From positions 6,014,001-6,078,000 of the forward strand of contig OZ176050.1 of the NCBI GenBank assembly GCA_964247055.1: DNA of 64,000 bases, in the 5' to 3' direction. A program made the translations under genes and the position numbers. Shown one piece after another: positions 27,433-46,097 of this stretch. Numbering within the stretch: position 1 is the stretch's first letter; the number at the start of each line of letters is the position of its first letter. The notes under the pieces were generated by a model. The model saw only the letters and a program-made list of their open reading frames with translations, made no database searches and had not been told where the DNA came from. The stretch comes from Paragordius varius (taxonomy: Eukaryota > Nematomorpha).

Positions 27433-28019
27433 TTAACACTTGGATACAACACACTCATTTTAGTCCTTCGATTCAAATTGGGGTAGTTGGATACCTTAGG
27501 CCTGTTTAAAATCAAATACTTTAAAAAGTATGGAAGGAATCGAAACTATGGCAAAATTTTGCACTTATATAACATTAATAAACCAAAGTATATTAAAAAT
27601 TTTATTCAAAAATACTTGATATTACTTATTTTAATCTAAAACCGAAAGATAAAAATTTCGTTAACGTGAAATGTGTCAAATTGTAAAATTAAAAAATAAT
27701 ACAAAATAAACTGCTTTTTATATTTCTCTCAATGCTAGATGTAATTTATATAAAAATTAGCTTTAGTTTTACCCTTAAAATTAAATGAAGACGATATTTT
27801 GCAAAAATTTTGTAAAATAAAAATGGCGTCGAAGTAGGTTGAGATGGAACTTTTTTTTCAAAACAAAATTTTATCAAGATATTTTGGCATACTTATATAA
27901 TTTTTATCAGGATAGAAGCATAAATAAATTGGGACCGTTTCCTTCAGTAGTTTTTTAAAAATATTAATTTAAATTTAGTCTGGGGTATTTAGATACCCCA
28001 ATTTGAATCGAAGTGTTAA
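27433..28019 (+). mobile_element. TTAA-flanked piggyBac-like MITE, copy 3
   Basis: TTAA bounds it at 27433-27436 and 28016-28019; 587 bp, same orientation as copies 1, 2 and 5. It sits inside the N-terminal coding part of the GTF2IRD2-like hAT transposase: the sequence before and after it can be read as one BED-finger region. Confidence 0.92.
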
Positions 28020-28664
28020 TACTTACGACAAAACATTATGCATAATATGCAAAGAAACAACAAATGTGTTTAAATGAACCCTCGCCACTATGAAACGAAA
28101 CACAAAAAAATATATGATAAATATTCATTTCAGACAAAACAAAATCGAATATTTACAATAAAGAAAAGCAACCAGTAATATCCGCAATAATCGAAACTTC
28201 CTTTAATATATCAAAATCGATTACAAATAAACCGTTCACCGAAGGAGATTATATAAAAAAGTGTCCCCTTGTTTCTGTCAAACAAATATGCCCCAAACAA
28301 ATGGAAAAGTTAAGTTTTTAAGCTTGTCCGATACCCTTGTGCGACCAAACGAATATATATCAGCCGATATGGTGTAAAAATTAAAAGTAAATACTCCCAA
28401 TTTGAATTTTTAGCGCTCGATGAAAGCCATGTCAAAACAAGTACAGCTTAATTGGTAATTTTTATCCAAGGAATTGCTAAACAATTCTGTTTAACCGAAG
28501 AACTTACTGCATTAAAAAGTCTATACGAGAAAACTAGGGAAGATTTAATTATGCAACTATTAGATGTTTTCAATATCACGATCTCAAATGGGAACAATTA
28601 AAAAATGTGATCACTAATGGGGCCATGAACATGGCGGGTTATAATTCTGGTTTGATTGGCCTGA

Positions 28665-29249
28665 TTAACACTTCGATTCAAATTGGGGTATCTAAACCCA
28701 GACTAAATTTGAGTTAGTTTTGTAAAAAACTACTGAAAAAGACGATCCCAATTTAAATTTATGCTTCTATCCTAATAAAAATTATATTTATAAAGCCAAA
28801 ATATCTTGATAAAATTTCGTTTTGAAAAAAAAGTTTAATGTCAAACTACTTCGACGCCATTTTTATTTTACAAAATTTTTGCAAAATAACGTCTTCATTT
28901 AATTTTAAGGGTAAAATTAAAGCTAATTTTACCCTTAAAATCACATATAACATTAATAGAAATAGAAAAAGCTGCTTAGTTTCTATTATTTTTTAATTTT
29001 ACCATTGCACGCATTCCACGTTGACTAAATTTTTACCTGGTTTTAGCTTAAAAAAAGTAATATCAAGTATTTTTGAATAAAATTTTTTATATATTTCGGT
29101 TTATTAATGATATATGAGTGCAAGATTTTGCCATGGTTTCGATTCCTTCCATATTTTTTAAAGAATTTAATTTTAAACAGGCCTGGGGTATTTAACTACC
29201 CCAATTTGAATCGAAGGACTAAAATGAATGTGTTGTATCCAAGTGTTAA
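28665..29249 (-). mobile_element. TTAA-flanked piggyBac-like MITE, copy 4 (inverted)
   Basis: TTAA bounds it at 28665-28668 and 29246-29249; 585 bp, opposite in orientation to the other copies. It interrupts the hAT transposase just after GLIGLI. The plus-strand open segment running through it is spurious. Confidence 0.92.
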
Positions 29250-30369
29250 TAAGATATTTAAAGACTTATATAAAAAGCCTCCTTTCAACATCATTGCATT
29301 ACACTGCTCAACAAGGTTTTGCACCATCCCATTATTTTTGCATTTTCTGCCTAATGGCATGAAAAGGCCAAAACAAAAAAGAAAATTGAGGCCACCAATA
29401 GGATTTTTCCGAAATTTAATTTTTAAATTTGTATTTAATTTAAAAATAATAATCATTCCTCGTGTACATACGTTTAAATATTCAAACGAACAAGTCGATA
29501 CAAGTAATATTCCATGCATGAATAACAAAATTCTACGCATAATATAAGATACTAAGCAAGCTAAGAACCAAAGTATTAAAAATCTAAAAGGAACTTATGT
29601 ATAGTGTGATAGATCCGGGCGGCTGCACAAGCTCTGCATATCCCCCAAGCGATCCAATTATGCCAGATATGGCAAAGATAACAATAAGTAATCGTAAAGC
29701 CCGATAAGCGAGACTTGCAAGCAAAATCCAGGCAAATTGACATGTCAAATTAACCAATTCACAGAATAAAGTTAGATAAATTCTACAATTAAATTGAATA
29801 AAAAGATTAGGTAAATACAAATGGTCCAATCCCATAATAGTAAATTATACTAAAAGTGGCTACACAACATCCATCTGAAATTAAAAATACAAAAAGTATA
29901 TCCAAATAAATCACTTTTTGTAAGAAGCAACTCAAGAAAAAAAGCCTAATAAGTACTCGAAAGAACGAAAACTAACAAAAAAAATATAGCCTATCTGAAA
30001 GCCGAAGGTTTAAACCATAGAATGCCTTTTTTAGTATTTTTTTAAAAATTTTTTATACGTATTAAAAATTCACTAAGAAAAAGACTAAATTTTGACGTTT
30101 AAGTCCGTACTATTTTTTTCTCTCTGATATTTAAATGACATATTTATATTCAAAAGATAGAGTTTGAAACGCTTTAATAAATGATATTAAGTTTATAATA
30201 TAATAACATTTTATTATAAAGTTATATTTAATTTTCTCTCGATTTTCTCTTGTTTTTGAAAAACCTATAATATTTCAAAATTCTGATTGGCGGGATCAAA
30301 ATTTTTTCACATTCGGTTTTAAAACACTGAAATTAGTCATAATTTAAAAGTTTGAGTGGTGGTGCTCAA
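29250..30369 (-). other. Foreign insert in the hAT relic with a possible membrane-protein fragment
   Basis: This segment separates the two halves of the hAT transposase. On the minus strand, 29835-29590 is open and hydrophobic (LVNLTCQFAWILLASLAYRA, then LLIVIFAISGIIGSLGGY), with GC higher than the surroundings. It can be joined in frame over a 34-nt GT-AG intron to a second hydrophobic stretch (YIMRRILLFMHGILLV, 29540-29250) that ends at MITE copy 4. I do not recognise the family. It may be an exon pair of a multi-pass membrane protein, a captured gene piece or chance. A link of the first 60 bases to the hAT transposase (INKIF...ALHC) is also possible. Confidence 0.3.
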
Positions 30370-31266
30370 AAATTTCCAAATTTGTCGACTAGTGTTATTC
30401 ATCAACATGCACTATGTGCAAAAGTTGTAAATTTAATAAATGTTATGACTATTCTTGTAAAATCTATAAATTTTATCCGGAGAAACGGTGGTAACCATAG
30501 ACTATTTCGATAAATTTTTAATGAAATTGCGAGAGAATATAAAAAGATCATTTCTTTTTCCGTAATAAGATGGCTCAGTCGCGGTAAAATTTAAAAAAAA
30601 ATTTTTGGGATCGAAATAAGGGAAATAATATAACATAGTTATCAAATTTGAATGGATGAGTGAGTTAGCATTTCTCGTAGAAATCACTACTTATCTTAAT
30701 AAATTGAATTTATTTTTATAAGGAAAGAAAAAAGTAATTAACGAGCTATTTGAAGAAATAAAGGGTTTTCCCCATAAAATAAAATTGATTATTTCTCACC
30801 TTAAAAAAAATTACTGTCATTTTTTGCAATCGTTTGTAACCAAAACGACAAACAATGTCCATCGCATATTTTAATTAATACACTAAAAATACTGGATGAA
30901 AGTTTTTTTACTTGGTTTGATGATTTTTTGGAAATAACTTATGTTTTAAAATCTTTTATTTATATTGTTAAAGCACATAAGTGTGTTCAATTGGCCTTAA
31001 TTAATTTGTAATCTAGCATTGCTTATAAAAATAATTTTAAGGACAAGAATTTTATTACATTTCATTTAATTTATAAGACAATAAAATTTATTTAAGAAGC
31101 TTTGCCAAATATATGATTTTTATAGTTTCTAGTACTTATTTCGTGAACAAACGTTTTCAACATAAAATCATAGAACGAGATTGACGGATGAAAATTTGCG
31201 TAATTTGTTGAGGAACTCAGTAACGCAACCACAAACGGACTTTGATAAACTATTAGACAATATATA

Positions 31267-32254
31267 GGGTGGGGTGATAAAAAAAGTCGCACTTGACTTG
31301 TGAGTCAAGCGTGGCAAGTTGAGTAAATTTACTTAAGCCAGCAAGTGTGCACTTGAAGATCGGTGATAAAAAAACATTTAAGTCAAGTCTTTTGCTTATG
31401 AATGTAACATTTTTTTAACACCCAATTCTAATTTAGCCATAATTTATGAAATAAGGCACAGAAAGATAAACAATTAACACAATATGCATTTATTGAAGTT
31501 TTTCAAACTCACTGGCACGTATCTTATTTAATATTATAGAGTTTTCTAAATATTGAGCCTGGTAATAATTTTTTAGATTGATGAAACCATTCCCCTTAAA
31601 ACACTTTCCATTATTTTACCACACTACTTATTTTGTTTGGAGTCCATTATAAATATAATGGGAAGATGTTGATACAATATAACATATTATTATTTTCATT
31701 GATTATCAACAATACATTTGAAATAAATTTAGAATGGAATAAATTATTTACATTAGTTAATAGTGAAGTATCCTTAAGCGTTTAATAAACGAAGATTTTG
31801 AAATTTTACAAGATTAATATTTAATTATTAAGTTCAAGAAATTTTCGAGAATCAAATTTTTTTGCGTTCACGAAATCGATATATTTAGCATATTTTTATA
31901 TGCCATGCTATTAAATATTAGCAGAGCTTTTCTATAAATTTATCCGCTTTTGTATCCACCCAATGAATAGGTTAATTAGCCAAAATTTATCGAATTAACA
32001 TTTTATAGCATTAACAAAGGTTTGAATTACTTAAAAACCTAAATTACATACATAAATAGTTTTCAAAATAATTTTATCCATATTTTTAAATCTGTGAAGT
32101 GTGCCCTACATCACACTTGCAAAATCTTAAAGTTTTGCCTGATCATATGATTTTTATCACCTCCGAATCAAATTTTCTTCCTTGACTTAACACATGAAAG
32201 CAAGCCATGACTTGAAAAACTTGCAAGTCAAAAATTTTTTTTTATCACCCCACC
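31267..32254. mobile_element. Non-autonomous DNA transposon with GGTGGGGTGATAAAAAAA ends
   Basis: The left end GGTGGGGTGATAAAAAAA and the inverse right end (from 32237 to 32254) match over about 18 bp, and both subterminal zones carry repeats of a CACTTGACTTG/CAAGTCAAG motif. Total length is 988 bp with no coding capacity. It lies directly after the last hAT transposase codons. A target duplication could not be fixed because the flanks are TA-rich. Confidence 0.7.
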
Positions 32255-32269
32255 TATTAATTTTAAAAA

Positions 32270-32334
32270 AGCCTTTTGGTGTCTAACTACCCCAATTCGA
32301 ATCAAAGGATTGAAATGAATGTGTTGTATCCAAG
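32270..32334 (-). repeat. Broken end of a TTAA-family MITE
   Basis: About 65 bp match the left end of the TTAA family in inverted orientation (GTGTTGTATCCAAG at its outer edge, CTACCCCAATTCGAATC inside). The rest of the element is missing. Confidence 0.8.
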
Positions 32335-32880
32335 GAATATATATATATATATTTACTTTGTCAATATATATTTTAGAAATTATTGGGCATTCAGGTTGTG
32401 ACAAAAAAATTACTTTTTATGGAGTTAATTTAGCGATTTTTTGATATAGAACAATTACTACAAAAATAATAAATTTAATACAAAAAAAAGATTATAATAA
32501 TTCTTTAATATTATCCTAAAAGAATAATATATATATATATATATATATATGAGATTATGAGTTAATTTTAGGCACTAATTGGGATGGATAAGTAATACGA
32601 GATGTCTTGACTGGTAATTAGCTTGCGTTTCCAGCGCTACCTCTTTTATAGATGGATAGAATAAGGATGTATATATATAAAATCGCTTTTATTATTATTG
32701 CGTATCCAATAACTCGTTTGCTCTATTTTTAAATTTTATACAAATCGTAAAATGTCGACAATAATTTGATTTTATAGCGTTAAGTTTTTTTCGTGTTATA
32801 CCATGTACGCCGAGGAATTTGAAAAATGTGCTTAGAGATTGTTAACATATTTTTCTTTTTTATCCTAAATATTATAGTTA
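32335..32880. other. AT-rich sequence upstream of LATS
   Basis: AT dinucleotide runs occur at 32338-32352 and 32527-32550. The LATS promoter is expected here but no site can be singled out. Confidence 0.5.
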
Positions 32881-39160
<6,280 letters not shown>

Positions 39161-39339
39161 GATTGGGTTAAGCTGACATTTTTAACATATATAACATTAT
39201 ACTATGAAATATTATTTAATTACACAAAATTTATGTATACAATTAATGTATTTTAGCAAATAATAAATTTATTATGTTCTATCAATGATAAATATATTTT
39301 TTCCACACTTTTCCATTTAAACAATTTATATTAGGTCAA

Positions 39340-39846
39340 ATGTACCATTTAAAATGATATCTTTTCATCTAATGAATACTCTGATGCATATAATAATTGG
39401 GTTTTACGAAAAAAACTTGATATGTTGTCATTATTATGCCATAAAGTTCATTATAATCCTATACATGCAGTTAAAAATTGATTGATATCAAAAATGGACC
39501 TTACACCTAGTTAATCTTAAAATACTAATTGAATTTTTAAAAAAATTAAATTTTACATATTAGGATAAAGGCCAGTTTTTAATGATCGGTAAAATCGTTA
39601 GTTGTACAGAATGGCATGTGGTACCAAAAAATCGCCCTAATAAATCTTCAAGTAAGTATATTCTGAATATGAAATACCTCGTGGAAAAAATTCCGAATAC
39701 GGAGTCCTAATCTTTACTTACCATATTAGGATTTAGAAAAGCGTAGAGCCGTTTCGTCACACAAAGGCATCAGCATTTATCAAAATAAATTAGAGGCGAT
39801 CAGCAATCAGTCTGCGCTCATATCTGCGGATGGAATCGCTAAATAG
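39340..39846 (+). CDS. Possible small gene or terminal exons, unidentified
   Basis: Between LATS and a hAT relic, two segments read like coding exons. One follows an acceptor TATTAG at about 39563 and encodes DKGQFLMIGKIVSCTEWHVV and on, ending at a consensus donor GTAAGT (39652). The next, after an acceptor at 39729 or 39736, encodes AVSSHKGISIYQNKLEAISN followed by SALISADGIAK and a stop at 39844-39846. With the acceptor ending at 39736 the two join in frame. An open stretch (YNNWVLRKKLDMLSLLC) at about 39370-39480 may be a further exon. I do not recognise the protein, so the gene is unproven. Confidence 0.3.
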
Positions 39847-40454
39847 CTGTATGCAATGTAGAAAATATATAACCATAAGTAAATTATTTTTTAGTCAAAA
39901 TTAAAGAATTATTGTTGTACATTGGTACGGTTTAAGAATATAATCAAATACACTTAGTTTTTAAAAATGCAAAATTAGATCATCTAGTTTTAATAAATCT
40001 TAATGAACGAAAACATTTACCTGCAATAAATAATATTGGGTGGCTCTTAAACGGTCAAAATAGCGTTTTAGCTAGACCATTACTTTTAAAATCAGGTTGA
40101 TTCACAAATCAGCATTAACGCCAGGCAATCATTTTGTTTTTTGTGTAATACTGAAAATCATGAATTCAATTAATTTATAATAATGATAAGAGAGTTTAAT
40201 TAAAGAGCACTTTATACTGAAATGTAATAACATTCAATATGATTTGAGAAATTTAGTTTTATAGAGTTTAAATTAATAACCTACAAATGGGTAAATTACT
40301 TAAACAACATGAAGCGATACAAATAACTTAAAAGATTTAAGGGCTTTAAAGCTAAAATATTGATAAACATATTGAATAAACCTTAATATTTTGGTATAAT
40401 CATTTTGAATAATTTATTTTAACTTTAGGGATACTTGAATAAATAGTTATAGTT

Positions 40455-41192
40455 AGGGTTGTGCCGACCAGGTCAAAGAGCTAGGGTCATGACCTAGGTC
40501 ATTTAATTTTTTTTCTCATTTAAAACGTCCAAAATTTAAATGAAAACAAAACCTTATAGTAGGTCAAAGAATTTTGGAGGTTCATTGGTACATTTACCCA
40601 CTATCAAGACTTTTTCGTTAGTCTTTTATACCCGCTTTAATAGTGCGGCGGAAAGAAGTTTTTCTACGCAGAAATAACAGAAATGCTTAGCTGATCGTTT
40701 TAACATATTAATGGCCGTAAAATATAACCTATGGTATGATGTTGACACCACTAGCAGTGATAAGGATGAATTGATTATTTATTGATATTTTAGATTCGTA
40801 ATGTCAGTTTATTAAATTTATGGGCCAATAACTAGAGCATTGGTTTCAAAAAATTTAGTATTTGGCATTTTTTTCTTTACACTATAATTAATTTACATCA
40901 AGTGTTGTATTAAATTTATATTTCAAACCAAGTCTCATCTTTAAGCTTTGATTTAAAATGTCCTATAAGACCTTATGTATGGTTTGTGGAAAGATCGTTA
41001 ATTTGAATAAATTTTAAATTACCAGTCTATTGGTGTCAATACACTTTTTAAAATATATTTTTTATTCAAAAACCTTTTTTAAATAATTTCTATAAGTATT
41101 CATGTATTTAGTATTTATTTTGAGGATATTTGGACGGTTCGACTTAGGTCATACCTTCTTTTTTTGAGAAAGGGGATCAAAATCACAACCCT
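40455..41192 (+). mobile_element. Short hAT relic
   Basis: The left end AGGGTTGTGCCGACC and the inverse right end AGGGTTGTGATTTTGATC share their outer eight bases. Between them, at about 40640-40700, a fragment reads SAAAERSFSTQ and, after a stop, KCLADRFN, the hAT C-terminal dimerisation motif. Most of the transposase is deleted. No target duplication is obvious. Confidence 0.6.
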
Positions 41193-41279
41193 TCTTATTC
41201 TATTTTTATTGCAAAAGTTTTTTATGATTAATCGGAACTTTAATTTTTATGGTTATCATATGAAATATTTAATAGGGAT

Positions 41280-44110
41280 GAGATGACAATTTTTATCTGA
41301 ACGAAAGCATCTTTATAAGCTATTTTCTCCTTCCAAAGGAGGTAAGTGTGTTAATTTTTTCTGTCTACTCCTTGTTCGATATTTTTATTAAGAAAGTCTA
41401 AATCTTCTTGAATAGTGGAATGCCAGATTTTATGAGGTCTATGTTTTTTGTTTTTTTATAAGTTGAATATGATTGTATCCTTATCCAGTTTATGTCTTGG
41501 GCTCTGTGGATATGACCAGCCTAACATAAACGGTTTTCACGGATAGCTGGATTAAGTGTTTTATATTGGGTTTGATAGGCACAGAATTTGGATTAGAAAT
41601 TTTAGATTTAGAGTTGTGAGCTAAAAGGATGGCTTTTAGGATTTTGTACTCCCCTTTCGCAGTTATTGAAGTGATTTTGTCATTGGCCATGTTTCCGTAC
41701 CATATAGTATGCAGGACGTATAGCAGCATAAAATTTAGCCTTTCAACTGAGTAAAAGGTATATATTTCAAACCCGTATGCGCAAAATATGACATTATTTC
41801 CAGCCAGCTTTGATTTTATGCGATGAGACCGATTCTAACCACCAGCAGCTAAAGTATCACCTAGGTATGTAAATTTGTTTAAGAATTTAAATAAAGTGAG
41901 GACTCGGGATGAAGGTATTGTTATAGTGTTTGTTGCATTGCAAGGGAGGCAGATTAAGTTTTTGTTTCATATAAACTTTAAGTGGAGCATTTTTCATGCA
42001 CCCATTTTAAACATTTGGTACACTTTATTGAATATGGCGTTACATTTAATAAACACACAGAGTACGGACATTTTATTGTTTTGTTTCGCACATTGTTTGT
42101 TTTTTGATATATTCATTTTTAGACCGAACTTAGGGCATCCATAAGGTGACCAGATTTTTTGAAGGAAAAAGCGGGACAAATCTGAGAAGGGGGGGGGGGG
42201 TTATGAGGTGGGGTGTACAACCAAAAATTTTTATACAAAAAATTTATTGTAGTATTTATTTATTTTTAATTTTAACACAAATACATGATAAATATAAAAA
42301 ATATTTAATTCCTTGGTATATTTTTCATTTGAGTGAATGCGTTTTAGCAGATTGTCATCATTTTATAGTAGATTTCACAAGAATTTGTCAAATTATATTT
42401 GACACATAAAATGGTAAAGTTTCAACATTTAAATTTGACTTTTCCGATGTCCACATCTGATTTACTGTGGAAAAAACGCGCTCAGTAGCAGCGTTGGTTC
42501 CACGTAAAGATAATTCAAATTCTACAATTTTTAAAATATTGTAAGGAACATAGTTTGTTTCAAAATGATGAAATATTTCTAACCATTTCTCTTCTAGTGT
42601 ATTTTTTCTGTTGTCCATAATTTAAGTTTTTCATTGTTAATATATTTTATAACTAATGATACTTTAGAAAAAAGATATTTTCTGAAAGGTTACTTTTTGG
42701 GAATTTTTGGGAGATGCAGAAATGATTTTTGAACATCGCACCAATTAAATTCTGGTTTTAATGTTATCCAATGAAAATGATCAATTTCATTAAATTGCAC
42801 CGTCCAGTCTTCCAATAATCTTTACAGTTTGTATGAAACATTTTTAATGGTACAGGATATCTTGGCGTTTTATTAAGCCTTGTTTTTTTAAATTATTTAT
42901 AATATTGCGGATGGATACTGGTATAAAATTATTTTATAACCTTTCTTGACATTGGAATTTTAGGTTAACTTCATTGGCTACTTCGATGGCCGAAGTTTTG
43001 TCACTTTCTATCAATTTAATAACATTTTGAAAAAGAAAAGCTTGATTATGTAGGAACTCTAACCATATTGAAGAATCACTTTCAAAAAACTTTTCCAAAG
43101 TTGTAGGACATTTGTCCTGTGATAAAAAATTAGGATTTTAAAAGATCATTTTTTAAAATTCTTTCGATAGCTGGCAGAAGAGCAAACCAACGAGTTTTAC
43201 AATATCCAAGCATTTTTTAATATTGAACTTCTGCATTTGCACAGAATTTCTTAGGCGTTTCAACGCGCACCGTGTATATAAAAATAGGAATATACCTTAA
43301 CAACTACATTTTCCACATCTAGGGGTAACAAATCAGCAGCTGTTTGAATAGCGTTGTGTGTTATATGCGCTACATACCCAACGAATATTGTTTTGATTAA
43401 GATTATCTGCTAATTACTGAAAATTATTTTTTGTTCCCCTCCTTGCTTTTCCACCGAAGTTCGTATTGGTGTTGTCACCGCAATATGCGATGATTTTGTC
43501 TTTTAAATTATTTTTTCCTAGAATATTCATTATTGAAGTAAAATTATGTCGGAATTCGCACCGGGTAGAGAAATAAAATTTAAAATTTTAATTTTACTCC
43601 GGTTTCTGGACCAAAATATTTTATTAACGTAGTATGGCGATATGAAATTAATTTTCAGCAAATCTTTTTGTATTCAGAAAATGCATATGGCGAAAGGACA
43701 ATGCATACAATGGCTTCAAATAAAAAACTTTAATTTAAAATTGATATAGATTTTAAAGATAACTAATGATAAATTTAAACGGATAAAAAAATAAATTTTT
43801 TATAAAAAATTTCAATGTATTTAAAAAATTTAATTTTATATAACCGTGAAAAAGCGGGACATTTCTGAAACGCAGCGGGACGCGGGACAAAGTGTGAAAA
43901 AGCGGGACTGTCCCGCCAAAAGCGGGACGTCTGGTTACCTTAGGTATCCATCCATAAATTCCATTTTTTAATTCGTTTGCTGATGTGGCGCTAATATTAA
44001 GTCATTAGCATAACAAAAAGTAATTGTAGAATATCTTTTGTAATCTTTTCCATAATTAAGAAGAATAAAAGGAGACTCAGTATACTTGGGTGCAGACCAT
44101 GAACAAAAAA
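41280..44110 (-). mobile_element. LINE (non-LTR retrotransposon) relic, 3' part, interrupted by hAT element C
   Basis: On the minus strand, after LHPSILS...LLFLL, the reverse-transcriptase core reads YANDLILA (YADD-like, with one catalytic aspartate replaced by N), then ANELKNGIYGW. Element C interrupts here, and the frame resumes with PKFGLKMNISKNK, then FTYLGDTLAAGG, MLLYVLHTIWYGNMANDKI, and the typical LINE tail RPHKIWHSTIQEDLDFLN near 41400. Stops and frameshifts are present and the 5' half (endonuclease) is not seen. Domain order fits LINEs of the RTE/CR1/Jockey kind, but the clade cannot be fixed by eye. No poly-A tail or target duplication was identified. Confidence 0.75.
42142..43942 (-). 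mobile_element. hAT element C, same family as A and B, internally deleted
   Basis: Ends are TAAGGTGACCAGA and its inverse with one change. Flanking octamers GGCATCCA (42134-42141) and GGTATCCA (43943-43950) differ at one base. The element is 1801 bp: the minus-strand transposase keeps the C-terminal motif TNAATERVFSTVNQMWTSEK (near 42480) and middle region but has lost the N-terminal BED finger. Unlike A and B it has no inverted duplicate near the left end, so it shows the family's original layout. It sits in the LINE relic. Confidence 0.9.
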
Positions 44111-44584
44111 TTATACTGCAATAAATGATAAGATCAATAAAGTGGGCTAGCGATCATAGAGGCAAGTGCTTTTTAAATTGATAAAATCTAAAATTCAAAA
44201 ATGTGTCAATTTATTGTGCTATAAAATACACGAATTTAAATGATAATAAATAAGTTTCGATATATTATAATTGTAGGTATGAAAATCAGACATTAAGATA
44301 AATATTTAGTTGTAAATTGAACATAACTCTAAATGATATTTTATCAACATATAATTTAGTGTTGGTTAAAAGATTTACAGTAGAAAAATAACAATTATAA
44401 ATACCCCATAAATTACCGTTTTACCATTAACCTTACAAATAAATAATGACTTTCAGCTTAGTGGAAACAGGGTTTAACATATTATGTTCATTAATCTATT
44501 TTGGTATTTATTTATTAATCAAATAATATAGGAAGGGTTAATTTAAAGCAAAGGTACACCATAAAGGGCCATAAAAAATATAAT

Positions 44585-44743
44585 AGTCTTAAGGGCTGAG
44601 AACAATATTATATCGATAAAAACTTCATGGCTGTTTGACTGCAGATACTTATTCTCAAAATAAGTATATAAAAATTAAATAAATAGTTCAGGGCATTAAA
44701 AAGCATTTTTAGGGCCGCATGCGGCCCGTTGCCGGGGTTTAAA
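44585..44743 (-). repeat. Solitary hAT right end (Charlie-type)
   Basis: GGCCGCATGCGGCCCGTTGCCGG near 44713-44737, read on the other strand, is the usual end of Charlie-like hAT elements and mirrors the left end found at 19448. The preceding block resembles 11210-11350. No transposase is attached, and it is separated from the 19448 end by intact host genes, so it is treated as a separate copy. Confidence 0.55.
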
Positions 44744-46097
44744 TACAGCTGATTAAAAGTCTTAGAATAAATATTAATGGTAAATATATCAAACCGTCAC
44801 CATTTTTTCTCATTTATAAACTGCTATTTGGATAGGAAACCTTTTTATGGAAAAGAATTTTGTAACAGGTAAAAACGGTTTCAGTTCTAATTTATAAAAA
44901 TACTTCATGAAAACTTTTGCTCATTTACATAAATATAATGGCACCTATAAAATAATAGATTCTAAAAACAAATAACCCGAACACCGAATTTTATAATTAA
45001 TAATATTACATATCATCGAAATATATGGTTGTAAAATTCATGATTTCAACAGTAATTACATTTATTTAACAAATTTTTACATCAAACTATTATTATAATT
45101 AAAAATACTTTAGCATTTATTAGTATTTGCAGCAATATAATGATATACAACAACCAAGAGGAACAAAAAGACCCCCAAAATGTTAACGAAAATGGCAAGC
45201 TGAACGTCTTGGATCATTTTTCACGTGGAGAATGAATGCTAGATAACGCCTTATGTTTATTAAAATTTCAAAATTAACCCTTTATTACCTTTTAAGTCCT
45301 AGATCACCTTATAGAGTAGATCTATATCCTAGAGCTCGATTTTTTAACTACTACTTTTAAAAATTTTAGAAATATTGTTCTCATTTATATAAAAAAGCTT
45401 ATATTGTTACAGTTTTGTGACTTCTAGAGTCTCAAATTGAACACGAACGAAAAGAACATTCAAAAATAAAAAAATATATCAAATTTTGCTGGCAAAATGT
45501 ATCTCGAAAGCTTTAATTATTTACGTTTTCTAACCATAATATTCATTTATTTAGGTGTTGCATTAGCGATTCAAATAATTTTATAGGAAAAAAATAATGG
45601 CCAAAAAGGTTGCGATCAGGATTTTTATACAACTTTACAATTTTTTGCAAAATGCGTGTGAACGAATCAAGAAAACCTGTAATTTAAATTTATAACTCAC
45701 AAACTTTTAAAAATACTCAAATTTTAAATCGCTTTGGGGTATAAAATTACCCCAAAAGGTAATGAAGTCTATACGTTGGACATAAACATTTTATTTTCTT
45801 TAAAATGGCTTTGTACGCCATAAAAATATATTTCATCATCTTAAAAAATTGGCCAAATCATTTAATATCGTTTTGGCCTTTTATGCGCATAATTCAGTTT
45901 TTATGAAATATAAAATAATCGCAAAACTCATTTTTTTTTTCGTCGCCATCTTTTTTATCGCTAACACTTCGTAAATTGTTCAACAAGAAAAAATTGTTTG
46001 CATAGAATGTTAATAAATAACTCTTGATTCTATCTTCATTACCCCCCATATTAGATAAAAAAAATTGTTTGATTTGATATAAACAAATTCTAGGTGA
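44744..46097. other. AT-rich intergenic region with a repeat relative
   Basis: The stretch 45250-45780 is a reverse-orientation relative of the cluster at 6410-8430, sharing TTTTGTGACTTCTAGA, TTTTGCTGGCAAAAT and ACCCCAAAAGGTAATG. No gene is seen. Confidence 0.5.

Larger units (their letters stand above)
19448..31262 (+). mobile_element. hAT transposon relic (GTF2IRD2/Charlie-like), split by later insertions
   Basis: A typical hAT end, CAGGGGTCGGCAACCTGCGG, begins at 19448. The transposase appears to start at 27366 (MSKKRKIKEENR), continues after an inserted MITE at 28020 with a BED-type finger (IICKETTNVFK, then HYETKH in shifted frame), KPFTEGDYIKK, ALDES, QGIAKQFCLTEELTALKSL and NMAGYNSGLIGLI in a mixture of frames, is cut again at 28665, and resumes near 30370 with VIHQHALCAKVVNLINVM, NFIRRNGGNHRLF, FSVIRWLSRGK, TYLNKLNLFLQGKKKVINEL and RLTDENLRNLLRNSVTQPQT up to about 31262. 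Many frameshifts and stops make it dead. That the end at 19448 belongs to this same copy is inference: subtracting the insertions leaves about 670 bp before the transposase start, a normal distance. No right end was found nearby. Confidence 0.75.

Noticed and set aside
29107-29547. A 146-codon plus-strand open frame
   Set aside because: Its first part is translation of MITE copy 4 and the rest lacks any recognisable family or splice context.
32803-32827. An ATG-starting mini-exon upstream of LATS (MYAEEFEK)
   Set aside because: Its only GT donor joins out of phase with the exon at 32878, giving a stop at once.
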